Part shown: positions 1-5,609 of the stretch, in pieces
How positions within the stretch are numbered: the stretch's first letter is position 1
How the letters are laid out: every line of letters starts with the position of its first letter
Assembly (NCBI GenBank): GCA_003164475.1
Contig: PLTL01000119.1
Coordinates: 1-7,017 of the forward strand
Length of the DNA stretch: 7,017 nucleotides
From: Candidatus Dormiibacterota bacterium
Lineage (GTDB): Bacteria; Chloroflexota; Dormibacteria; UBA8260; Bog-877
Direction of reading: 5' to 3'
Notes under the pieces: generated by a model
The model's database searches: none
Told to the model about the DNA's origin: nothing
What the model saw: only the letters and a program-made list of their open reading frames with translations
Made by a program: the position numbers and the translations under genes

Positions 1-2
1 CG

Positions 3-269
3 CGTCCCGTCGAGTGGGACGAGGTTGCCTTCGCTGAGTTGGAGCGCCTCGCTGCCGAGTTACCCCGTGCGGCCGCTCGTGCTCTGGTCGCGGCGGAGCG
101 GATGGGCGCGACCGGTTACGACGAAGGCCGCCCGACCCATGAGCCTTACGTCCGCTATCGCCCCCCGTACCAGCGCGGGGAACGCATCGGCATCTACTAC
201 ACGCTCACGCCGTGGGGGCTGCGGGTGGTCTGGGTCGTGGACGCCTGGCAGCTCCGGGAACTGCCCTAG
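3..269 (+). CDS. 3' end of a small protein, possibly RelE/ParE-like toxin family
   Basis: Open reading frame entering from the left edge and ending at a TAG (267-269); 88 codons are visible and the true start lies outside the window. The N-terminal visible part (PVEWDEVAFAELERLAAELP) followed by an Ala/Arg-rich helix resembles the two opening helices of RelE/ParE-type toxins. It is followed by a basic, Tyr-rich segment (YVRYRPPYQRGERIGIYY) and a final strand pair (LRVVWVVDAWQLREL), again as in a RelE fold. The TTG at 39 is unlikely to be the start because good coding character continues upstream of it. No antitoxin gene can be seen, since the upstream side is missing. Coding status is fairly secure. 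The family call is inference from the overall pattern only; no catalytic residue set can be confirmed. Confidence 0.55.
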   Translation, partial: RPVEWDEVAFAELERLAAELPRAAARALVAAERMGATGYDEGRPTHEPYVRYRPPYQRGERIGIYYTLTPWGLRVVWVVDAWQLRELP

Positions 270-452
270 CCGTCCGCTGCCATCGGACCTGGCGGCGGGG
301 CGGCGAGCGACTCCATGAGCGACAGCGTCCGGCTCTCAGCGCACGTCAGACCCTTCCGAGTCGCCCGCCCCAATGTTAACGCCCGTGAAGACCGGCAGGC
401 CGAGATTATCTCTATGGCCGCTGCTGTCGGTACGAGGCCCAGACTTGGCGGC

Positions 453-920
453 TCAGGAGTTGTTGCGGAACGCCTGGCAAGTGAGGTCGGTCGCAGGCTG
501 CGTGAGGGAGACTGACGAGTAAGCCTGGAGGTTGACGGCACTGCCCGAGCTATCGAAGGTGGCTAGCAAACTGTCGCCGTTGCTCGCCATCCACCCCTCG
601 GCGGTTTCACCCGCAGGCACCGATGAGCCGAACGCGGCAATGATCTGGTTTACAGCCAGATCGATGTCTGGGTTCGATGGTCCCATCACGGCGTTGATAG
701 CCGTCTCCGACTGGCCCAGTGACAGTCCGCACCAAAGGCTCTGTAAGGACGCGACGGGAGTCGGTGTTGGGGTGGGAGCCGGGGTGGCAGTCGATGAGGT
801 TGAGGGGATTGAGCCAGTCGTGGGTAATCCCGACGGGTTTGTGGCACTGGTCCCGCCGCAGGCTGCGAGGAGTACTCCAAGGATGCCCGCCACCAAGGCT
901 GTCTTTCCGAACGACCTCAT
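453..920 (-). CDS. Small secreted lipoprotein with BamE/SmpA-like C-terminal domain
   Basis: 155 residues, ATG start. Residues 1-20 form a type II signal peptide (basic MRSFGK, hydrophobic core, lipobox LLAAC), so Cys21 is the likely lipidated residue and the mature protein is anchored outside the membrane. Residues 22-58 are a Ser/Thr/Pro linker with a PTPTPTP run. The folded part (about 60-155) reads G-L-S-x-G-Q-S-E-T-A-I-N-A-V-M-G-P, then a stretch ending in a hydrophobic strand (LLATFDSSGSAVNLQ). This is the helix-turn then beta-hairpin pattern of BamE/SmpA/OmlA-type or related small periplasmic domains. Cys64 and Cys148 could form a disulfide. The gene lies 88 nt downstream of a second lipoprotein gene on the same strand, so co-transcription is possible. 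Upstream there is only a weak GGAA-type Shine-Dalgarno. The lipoprotein call is strong; the domain resemblance is tentative. Confidence 0.8.
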   Translation of the reverse strand: MRSFGKTALVAGILGVLLAACGGTSATNPSGLPTTGSIPSTSSTATPAPTPTPTPVASLQSLWCGLSLGQSETAINAVMGPSNPDIDLAVNQIIAAFGSSVPAGETAEGWMASNGDSLLATFDSSGSAVNLQAYSSVSLTQPATDLTCQAFRNNS

Positions 921-1008
921 ATTCCGTTCTTCCGTTGGTTGACCTGCGGGTTCTGGCGGGATTGTGCGTCGGACGAGTGGCCCCTAACGGGAATGACAAA
1001 AAGGGCGC

Positions 1009-1599
1009 TCAACTGAGGTTCCACTCCCCCAGGGAGCTGGCGAAGCCAGCATCCGGGATGTACTGGAACTTGCTCAGGACGGCACTCGAGGGAACCTCGA
1101 AAACTACGCAGCCTGACACGGTCTGTCCAGGCGGAAGGGTGGACTGACCAGAGAAACTCTGGCACTGAGAGACCGACTCGAAGGCCGAGGTGCCATCGTA
1201 GTCGTGGTTTCCACTGTCAATCAGCGTCACATCGTCGTCGATCGACTCCTGCTGGATGCCGGTCCCGGCGTTCGCGACCGTGAGGTTGACGGCGACCAGG
1301 CGATCTCCGCTGGGCAGCATGCTCAGCCCGTCGCTCTCGGTTGCCGGGTCGACCACGCTGCTGAGGGTCACCTTGTACTTCTCGCCCGACGACTCGCCGG
1401 TGAGCGTCGTGCTGGTCCCCACCGCGAGGAACTGAGAGCTGGGCGTCGGCGTGCTGGCCGGCACCGTCGTCGCCTGAGACCCGGTCGGGGAGGACTGTGC
1501 GGGGGCTGAGGTGGCCGGAGTCCCCATCGATATCGACCCGCACCCTGCGGCGGCCAGGATGGCAACCGCCCCAAAGACCAAGAAACCGAATCGCCTCAT
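1009..1599 (-). CDS. Secreted lipoprotein with DUF4352-like immunoglobulin-type domain
   Basis: 196 residues. The ATG is preceded by GGAGG at about 10 nt. Residues 1-19 are a type II signal peptide (MRRFGF, hydrophobic core, lipobox AAGC) with Cys20 as the likely lipid anchor. Residues 21-55 are a low-complexity Ser/Thr/Pro/Ala linker. From about 57 to 192 the protein follows the DUF4352 (telokin-like) plan: an opening strand with a small polar motif (VGTSTTLTG), then YKVTLSSVVDP, then the typical GDRLVAVNLTVANAGTG strand pair. Next come an acidic stretch giving a ligand-like value (DVTLIDSGNHDY), a loop bounded by Cys residues, and the closing LPPGQTVSGCVVFEVP motif. The two late Cys residues (SQC and SGC) probably form a disulfide. 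Proteins of this family sit on the cell surface with no known enzymatic role. The gene is upstream of the other lipoprotein gene and probably leads a two-gene unit. Confidence 0.85.
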   Translation of the reverse strand: MRRFGFLVFGAVAILAAAGCGSISMGTPATSAPAQSSPTGSQATTVPASTPTPSSQFLAVGTSTTLTGESSGEKYKVTLSSVVDPATESDGLSMLPSGDRLVAVNLTVANAGTGIQQESIDDDVTLIDSGNHDYDGTSAFESVSQCQSFSGQSTLPPGQTVSGCVVFEVPSSAVLSKFQYIPDAGFASSLGEWNLS

Positions 1600-1924
1600 C
1601 GGAGATGAACCTCCACGGCCACTGTCACCGAGCCCCGCCGTCGGGTGCCCATCGGTGCCGTGCCATGATCAGATTACGCCCCACCGGCTAATACCTGACG
1701 TTCCGTGCAGGTCACACGGCAGTAACAACGTCTCCCAGCGTCACAAAGTCAGCGATGCGTGGCCGGTCAGACGGGGTGATCGCCCTGATCATCGTGGGCG
1801 ATGGTGTTCGCTGGGAATCCGGAATTCTCTGTAGGGCGTCTCTATCGGGATCGCGGCCCGGTCAGCGGTGTCCTATGGCCTCCCGTGGCCCTCCATACTT
1901 CCGCGCGCGAGCGGGACCTGGTGG
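1600..1924. other. Gene-free stretch with one hairpin
   Basis: No convincing coding region on either strand. It lies between the 3' end of the 75-residue hypothetical gene and the start of the DUF4352-like lipoprotein gene, both on the minus strand, so it should hold the terminator of one and the promoter of the other. A perfect 7-bp inverted repeat (ATCGCCC at 1779-1785, GGGCGAT at 1796-1802, 10-nt loop) could be a terminator stem but has no T-run on either side. A possible minus-strand -10 (TAATCT, 1676-1671) lies about 75 nt upstream of the lipoprotein start, without a recognisable -35. Confidence 0.35.
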
Positions 1925-2152
1925 TCAGGGCCCTTCCACCTCCACCTTGCGAGTCTTGGCTGCAGTGTGTAGCTGCCGAAACAGCAACACCATGCGCTCC
2001 ACGAACTCAAGACTGTCGTTGCACGGCCAGTTGCGCCCGTCGCGGAGGGTCAGGTTGCCGTGCCCATCGGGGTAGATGTATAGCTTGTCGAGTTTCACCA
2101 TCGCGCCCTTCGGGGTCAGTTCGATGGCGGGCTTTTGGTGATGGGTTGCCAT
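1925..2152 (-). CDS. 75-residue hypothetical protein
   Basis: The start chosen is the ATG at 2152 (MATHHQKPAIELTP), because AGGAGGG sits 4-5 nt upstream of it. A second in-frame ATG at 2173 has no such site and would place the Shine-Dalgarno inside the coding region. The protein has a beta-rich first half (AIELTPKGAMVKLDKLYIYPDGHGNLTLRDGRNWPC), followed by one amphipathic helix (SLEFVERMVLLFRQLHTAAKT) and a short charged tail. There is no signal peptide or membrane segment. I do not recognise the family. The strong ribosome binding site and balanced amino-acid composition make it a real gene, probably transcribed alone. A possible -10 (TACGAT, 2233-2228) lies about 75 nt upstream. Confidence 0.7.
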   Translation of the reverse strand: MATHHQKPAIELTPKGAMVKLDKLYIYPDGHGNLTLRDGRNWPCNDSLEFVERMVLLFRQLHTAAKTRKVEVEGP

Positions 2153-2532
2153 GGCTCCCTCCTGTTGGGACATGTGGCTGCCGTCTTCCCGCTGCCCTCT
2201 TGCGAGGAACGCGGACCCACTTGTTCCATCGTAGCCGGCGGCGGACGGCGGCGCCTTTCCGCCCCGAACGCCGCTGGGGATCCGGGTGACGCGCTAGGTA
2301 CGGCGCTGAGTTCGGCGCCATTCCCGGAGCCCGCAGAGTGCTGCTTTGCTGCTCCGGTGACTTCATCCACAGTACTGGTTGACGAAGTTGCTTGCCTCGG
2401 TCTCGGCCGCCGCTGCCACCGACCGCGCCTTGGCCACGTCATTCCTCGCCCAGGGCGTCGGGAGATTATCGTGTCGAAAGGTGCCTGTCATCAGGGCGCG
2501 GAAGCCACCCTTCCTCGATGCCTAGCTTGTCC
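2153..2532. other. Gene-poor stretch of 380 bp
   Basis: Open frames exist on both strands but their translations are Arg/Pro/Ala-rich with no domain pattern, no plausible Shine-Dalgarno and strong mutual overlap, so none is annotated. The left end carries the Shine-Dalgarno of the 75-residue gene and a possible -10 for it (TACGAT on the minus strand, 2233-2228). No tRNA, clear terminator or long repeat was seen. Confidence 0.3.
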
Positions 2533-2877
2533 TCACGATGCGCCTTTGGCGCCCAGGTTTGCCGCATAGTCATAGCCACACTTCCCGCACCGCGTCTGCC
2601 CTTTGCGGACGTCCTCTCCGCATTGCGGACAGATGCGGCCCTTGCGTCGGGTCATAAACCAGATCACACTCAACACCAAGAACACGATTAGCCAGATCAT
2701 AAAGATCAGGAAGACCCCAATCCCGGTTCCCACGGTCGTGGCAGCATTACAGGTGCTGGTCGAGAGATTGCCACTGCACTTAACATTACTGTTGCTGGCT
2801 ATGCCCGTGCCGATCCAGACGGCACAGATGATGGTCCAAACCCAGATTGTCCAAGTCATCTTCCGCCAGTGGCGCAT
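2533..2877 (-). CDS. Two-helix membrane protein with C-terminal zinc ribbon
   Basis: 114 residues. The ATG is preceded by AGGAGG at 8 nt. Membrane helix 1 spans about residues 8-28 (Trp/Ile-rich) and helix 2 about 49-75. The ~20-residue loop between them carries Cys34 and Cys43, which could form a disulfide on the outer side. After a basic stop (TRRKGR) the C-terminus holds a four-cysteine ribbon, C83-P-Q-C86 and C97-G-K-C100, the usual double CxxC of a rubredoxin-like or zinc-ribbon domain, ending GYDY. By the positive-inside rule both termini face the cytoplasm. Proteins of this layout are common, uncharacterised, and often assumed to sense or bind partners through the ribbon. No partner gene is adjacent, so the function is unknown. 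Confidence 0.85.
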   Translation of the reverse strand: MRHWRKMTWTIWVWTIICAVWIGTGIASNSNVKCSGNLSTSTCNAATTVGTGIGVFLIFMIWLIVFLVLSVIWFMTRRKGRICPQCGEDVRKGQTRCGKCGYDYAANLGAKGAS

Positions 2878-2918
2878 TCGCTGAACCTCCTACTTCGTGA
2901 CGACGTCGATGCAGCGGG

Positions 2919-2924
2919 ATCATA
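2919..2924 (-). promoter_or_regulatory. Possible -10 box for the zinc-ribbon gene
   Basis: On the minus strand the hexamer reads TATGAT, five of six matches to TATAAT, about 42 nt upstream of the ATG at 2877. No good -35 is present at 16-18 nt; a TGAC element lies about 21 nt away, which is too far. The call rests on the -10 only. Confidence 0.35.
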
Positions 2925-3091
2925 GCGCTGGAATAGGGACTCTGCCGTCACAGGTTGGAGTGCCCGTTGTCGCTGCGGCTGCGGGCGCACCCTCAGACGG
3001 TGGACCTGGGCAAAGCGAGATCCACCATCGCCGGACGAGGCGTAGACGTGGGTTGCCGTTGGCGAGGCGGTAGTGGCGCCTTTCGCCCCTG

Positions 3092-4117
3092 TTACAGCCC
3101 CAGCATCCCGGCGGCGTTCTCCTCGAAGAGGGTGCCCCGGCGGATGTAGCGGCGGAGCGTGGTGAGCGACCGGTGCCGGGTCTGGTTGGCGATCGCGCGC
3201 TCGGTGGCGCCGGCCTGGGCGGCGGCGGTGGCGAACCCGGCCCGCAGCGAGTGGCCGGAGAGGTCTGGGATCTTGAGGCCGGCGAGGCGGGCGGCTCGGA
3301 CGAGGATCCGGGCGACCGCGCGGTCGCTCATGCGCTCGGGGAGGAGGTGGTCGCGGCGATCCATGGCCCGGAACAGCGGGCCCGAGTCGATCTCGGCGAG
3401 GTGACGCCAGCGCTGGAGGGCGATCACCGGGTCGGTCTCCTGGTGGCTGCCCTTGGGGATGCCGATCTCCTGGCCCGCCGCCTCGGGGTCGGTCTTGCTC
3501 CGTCGGATGCGGAGCAGCAGGCCGCCGTCGACCTCGCGGACGTCGGAGCAGTCGAGGGCAGCGATCTCGGCCCGGCGCAGGGCGCCGGCGAAGCCGAGGA
3601 GGAGGACGCAATGGTCGCGGACGTTGCGGAAGCTCTCCTCCGGAGTGGCCGACACCATCTCGCGCAGCTGGGCGACGCTCAGCGGCGCCGCCTCGGTGCG
3701 GGGAGCGACGCCGAGCTTTCGGCGGATACCCCGCATGACCAGACGGACCTCGAGCTCCTGGGTGGGGGCCGGTCGGACCCCGCCCGCCTCGTGGGCGAGG
3801 GTGATCGCCGCCAGCTGGAGCTGGATCCAGGAGGGAGTGAGAAGCACGGGCTTCCCCTTCACTAGATGGGTGGTCTCGGCGAGGTCGCTGACGTAACGGG
3901 TGAGGGTGCGGGGGGTGGTGGGCAGGGCGGTGAGGTCGTGGATGGCGCACCACGACGTGAACTGTTCCCACGCCCGCTGGTACTTGGCCCGGGTGGACGC
4001 GGCGAGCGACGCCTCGAGATGGGCCTCGACCTGGACGTCGAGGGCCGCGAGCCGGGCGGAGGCGGTCTCGCGAGGGGCCGAGTCCGGCGCGATCACTCCA
4101 GTCGCGGCGTTTTCCAC
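3092..4117 (-). CDS. Tyrosine recombinase / phage-type integrase
   Basis: 341 residues, GTG start, ends LGL-stop. It should cut and rejoin DNA at two short core sites through a 3'-phosphotyrosine intermediate. The N-terminal SAM-like core-binding domain covers about residues 26-128 (TRAKYQRAWEQFTSWC, then RTLTRYVSDLA). The catalytic domain runs from about 143 to 335. All expected catalytic residues are present: Arg181 (GALRRAEI, the RxxE motif), Lys208 (RRSKTD beta-hairpin), His289 and Arg292 (SGHSLRAGFAT), His315 (TRHRSLTT) and nucleophile Tyr324 (LRRYIRRG), nine residues after His315 as in the family. Length is normal and the gene looks intact. It is divergent from the XRE-ScpB-like gene across 144 bp that contain an inverted repeat. 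No tRNA or dif-like site is visible next to it. The HSLRAGF motif is typical of integrases of genomic islands and plasmids, not of XerC/XerD. Confidence 0.95.
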   Translation of the reverse strand: MENAATGVIAPDSAPRETASARLAALDVQVEAHLEASLAASTRAKYQRAWEQFTSWCAIHDLTALPTTPRTLTRYVSDLAETTHLVKGKPVLLTPSWIQLQLAAITLAHEAGGVRPAPTQELEVRLVMRGIRRKLGVAPRTEAAPLSVAQLREMVSATPEESFRNVRDHCVLLLGFAGALRRAEIAALDCSDVREVDGGLLLRIRRSKTDPEAAGQEIGIPKGSHQETDPVIALQRWRHLAEIDSGPLFRAMDRRDHLLPERMSDRAVARILVRAARLAGLKIPDLSGHSLRAGFATAAAQAGATERAIANQTRHRSLTTLRRYIRRGTLFEENAAGMLGL

Positions 4118-4151
4118 GGTGAAATCAGCTTAACACCGTCCGCGTACCTAG

Positions 4152-4178
4152 TGTCCGGAAAGCTTCTCTTTCCGGACA
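4152..4178. repeat. Perfect 11-bp inverted repeat in the integrase/regulator intergenic region
   Basis: Arms TGTCCGGAAAG (4152-4162) and CTTTCCGGACA (4168-4178) with the 5-nt centre CTTCT. It lies 34 nt upstream of the integrase start and 83 nt upstream of the XRE-ScpB-like start. It could be an operator for the XRE domain. On the minus strand it would cover the -35 region of a weak integrase promoter (CGGACA, 18-19 nt, TTAAGCT). Alternatively it could be a recombinase core-type site: 9-13-bp inverted arms around a 5-8-nt centre is the normal shape. An RNA hairpin is a third option, less likely without a T-run. Confidence 0.7.
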
Positions 4179-4223
4179 TATGTGAACGCCTAATCTACCT
4201 GTTCACAGAGCGCCACACCCCTG

Positions 4224-4253
4224 CTGACGCAGAGGCGCGGAACCCGCTACGAT
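4224..4253 (+). promoter_or_regulatory. Promoter giving a probably leaderless XRE-ScpB-like mRNA
   Basis: A -35-like CTGACG (4224-4229) and a -10-like TACGAT (4248-4253) are separated by 18 nt. Transcription would begin near 4260-4262, that is, on or next to the GTG start codon at 4262. No Shine-Dalgarno precedes that codon, which fits a leaderless transcript, a common arrangement in high-GC Gram-positive and related lineages. Confidence 0.5.
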
Positions 4254-4261
4254 CCGTATTC

Positions 4262-5137
4262 GTGGATCGAACGGCCGTTCCGTCGGAGCAGGACCGCGAC
4301 GCCGAGATTGAACTCAGCGGCGTCGCCGTCGAGATCCGGCAGCGCCGCAAGCTGCTCGGCCTGAGCCAGGTACAGCTCGCCGAGGTGAGCCACGTCTCCC
4401 GGACGGTGATCAACAAGGTGGAGCAGGGGGCCCGGGTGCCATCCATCCGCACCTACGCGCGGCTGCGAGCCTCCCTGGGCCTGGAGGCGCCGCCGGCAGC
4501 ACTCATCCCCGCGCCGGTGCCTACGCGCCTGGACGGCGACCTGGTCGCCGCACTCTCCGCGGGGCTCCTGATGACGCGGGAGGTCAGCCTGGGTGAGCTC
4601 GCGTCGGCGCTCGATCTCGCCATCCCCGCGGTGCGGGAGAACCTCGATCGGGTCGCAGAGCGGCTGCACGGGGTCGGCTTCTCGCTCACCGAGGACGGTG
4701 GGACGGTGCGGCTCTGGCCCCTTGCGGGCGCGCCGAGCGAGGTGGTCCGGGCTCTCACGGTGACCGAGGAGGACGCCCAACCCTCCCCCGAGCAGGTCCA
4801 GATCCTCGGCCTGGTCGCCTATTTCGGCCAGATGACCCGGGCACTGATCGAGCACTTTCGGCGGGAGGACTCCGCCTCCCTTCTCGACCGGATGGTGAAG
4901 CGCGGCCTTCTCGCCAAGGTCCGCTCGGACCGTGGGGTGGGCAGCCCCAACATCTACCGGGTAACCGCGAAAGCGCTCCGGGCAGCTGGATACCCCACCG
5001 TCGAGGCGATGCGGGCGGTGATTGAAGCCAGTCTCAGCGCGGCCGAGCAGATGTCGCTTGCCAGCGAGCGCGAGCAGCAGGTGGAGGCGCTCGTCGGCGC
5101 GGGGAGTCGTGTCCCAGCGGAGCTTGCGAGACCTTGA
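4262..5137 (+). CDS. XRE helix-turn-helix fused to ScpB-like double winged-helix domain
   Basis: 291 residues. GTG start chosen because a promoter-like pair ends just before it and coding upstream would overlap the antisense integrase. Residues about 22-75 are an XRE/Cro-type helix-turn-helix (IRQRRKLLGLSQVQLAEVSH, then VSRTVINKVEQGARVPSIRTYARLRASLGL), the sequence-specific DNA-binding unit. Residues about 93-155 form a first winged helix (SLGELASALDLAIPAVRENL, wing TEDGGTVRLWPL). Residues about 172-247 form a second one: PSPEQVQILGLVAYFGQMTRALIE, then LLDRMVKRGLLAKV and GSPNIYRVTAKALRAAGY. Both match the order and signature turns of ScpB, the kleisin-associated subunit of the SMC condensin. 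ScpB itself has no XRE domain and is about 180-200 residues long. The tail (250-291) is an amphipathic helix. The stop overlaps the start of the next gene. Either an element-encoded regulator on a ScpB scaffold or a condensin-linked segregation factor is possible; the former is more likely beside an integrase. Confidence 0.85.
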   Translation: MDRTAVPSEQDRDAEIELSGVAVEIRQRRKLLGLSQVQLAEVSHVSRTVINKVEQGARVPSIRTYARLRASLGLEAPPAALIPAPVPTRLDGDLVAALSAGLLMTREVSLGELASALDLAIPAVRENLDRVAERLHGVGFSLTEDGGTVRLWPLAGAPSEVVRALTVTEEDAQPSPEQVQILGLVAYFGQMTRALIEHFRREDSASLLDRMVKRGLLAKVRSDRGVGSPNIYRVTAKALRAAGYPTVEAMRAVIEASLSAAEQMSLASEREQQVEALVGAGSRVPAELARP

Positions 5138-5349
5138 GTCAGAAGCAGGGGCACCGGGGCCAGGCGACGTCCGCCCCGTACCAGGCAGCAGTGGCGGCAG
5201 CCCAGAAGCGGCACCGGGAGTGGCGGCGAGGGCAGACCGCGCAGGACGTACTCCGCCGACTGCCGCCTGAGCTTGCGGATAAGGTCGTGGCCACGCCGAT
5301 CGACCCCTTCTACGACGACGAGAAGCTGGAGGGCTTCCTGAGCGACGTC
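5134..5349 (+). pseudogene. 5' part of an unknown gene coupled to the XRE-ScpB-like gene, cut by an IS3 remnant
   Basis: TTG start at 5134 overlaps the TGA of the upstream gene (TTGA), a typical translational-coupling overlap; the only upstream site is a modest GGAG about 18-20 nt away. About 72 native codons remain. They encode a basic helical region (YQAAVAAAQKRHREWRRG), a LPPELADKVV helix start and an acidic segment (DPFYDDEKLEGFLSD). From about 5348 the reading frame continues into antisense IS3-element sequence and would run to 5715, so the original C-terminus is lost. There is no domain I recognise. The coupling implies that its product worked with the XRE-ScpB-like protein. Confidence 0.55.
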
Positions 5350-5463
5350 GCTGATCTTGAGCACCTTGGCGACATCACCGACCGTCTTCCCCTCGGCGAT
5401 CAGCCGTTCCCCCTCCCGCAGCTTCCGGACGATCTGATCAGGCGTGTGCTTCCTGCCCTTCAT
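5350..5463 (-). pseudogene. N-terminal fragment of IS3-family transposase OrfA
   Basis: 38 codons from ATG (5463), beginning MKGRKHTPDQIVRKLREGER and continuing through GKTVGDVAKVLKIS. This is the first two-thirds of the OrfA helix-turn-helix that binds the IS ends. The full protein normally continues with an E-x-T-Y/F-x-x-W segment and a leucine zipper. Here the frame leaves the family right after KIS, where it enters the antisense of the neighbouring gene. The fragment is non-functional. Confidence 0.75.
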
Positions 5464-5533
5464 GGTTCCTCCCGGCCAGGCTGGCCGTGGTGGAACCCTC
5501 ATATCACCTGGACCATTTCTGGGGGTCAGGTCA
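5350..5533 (-). mobile_element. Left-end remnant of an IS3-family insertion sequence
   Basis: On the minus strand the sequence begins with an IS3-type terminus (TGACCTGACCCCC, 5533 down to 5521), followed by a short leader, a Shine-Dalgarno (GGGAGG) and the start of orfA at 5463. It stops matching a transposase around 5348-5350, so about 184 bp remain out of an expected 1.2-1.5 kb. No orfB, no frameshift window and no right terminus are in the window. The inner edge abuts the truncated gene that follows the XRE-ScpB-like gene. Confidence 0.7.
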
Positions 5534-5609
5534 GCCCCGTTCCAGTGGGACGCGGCCCCCGCGCACGGAGGTCTGGAAGGCCTGCGTCCGCCAAGTTGGA
5601 GGAGTCGGC

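Noticed and set aside
272..289. Short hairpin (GTCCG/CGGAC) after the first gene as a terminator
   Set aside because: Only a 5-bp stem with a 7-nt loop and no T-run follows; it could easily arise by chance in GC-rich DNA.
2116..2569. Possible genes in the 2153-2532 stretch on either strand
   Set aside because: The overlapping open frames have biased, low-information translations and no ribosome binding site at their starts.
3002..3030. GGTGGA/TCCACC inverted repeat between the integrase and zinc-ribbon genes
   Set aside because: A 6-bp stem with a long loop and no T-run is too weak to call a terminator or attachment site.
2856..3971. 371-codon minus-strand open frame overlapping the integrase
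   Set aside because: It is a Pro/Arg/His-rich shadow of the integrase in another frame, without any domain pattern.
3866..4261. Upstream extension of the XRE-ScpB-like frame by about 130 codons
   Set aside because: It is antisense to the integrase N-terminus and the inverted repeat, its translation is Gly/Arg-rich with no domain, and a promoter with leaderless start fits the GTG at 4262.
3092..4261. Integron integrase with adjacent attI
   Set aside because: The integrase lacks the extra IntI-specific segment near the catalytic motifs as far as I can see, and no attC-like sites or cassettes follow.
4247..4855. Long minus-strand open frames under the XRE-ScpB-like gene
   Set aside because: They are antisense shadows; the plus-strand frame carries recognisable domains that are conserved in the second copy.
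4954..5502. 182-codon minus-strand open frame as a complete transposase
   Set aside because: Only the 38 residues from 5463 to 5350 resemble OrfA; the rest is antisense of the plus-strand genes, and residues before the ATG at 5463 lie in the IS leader.
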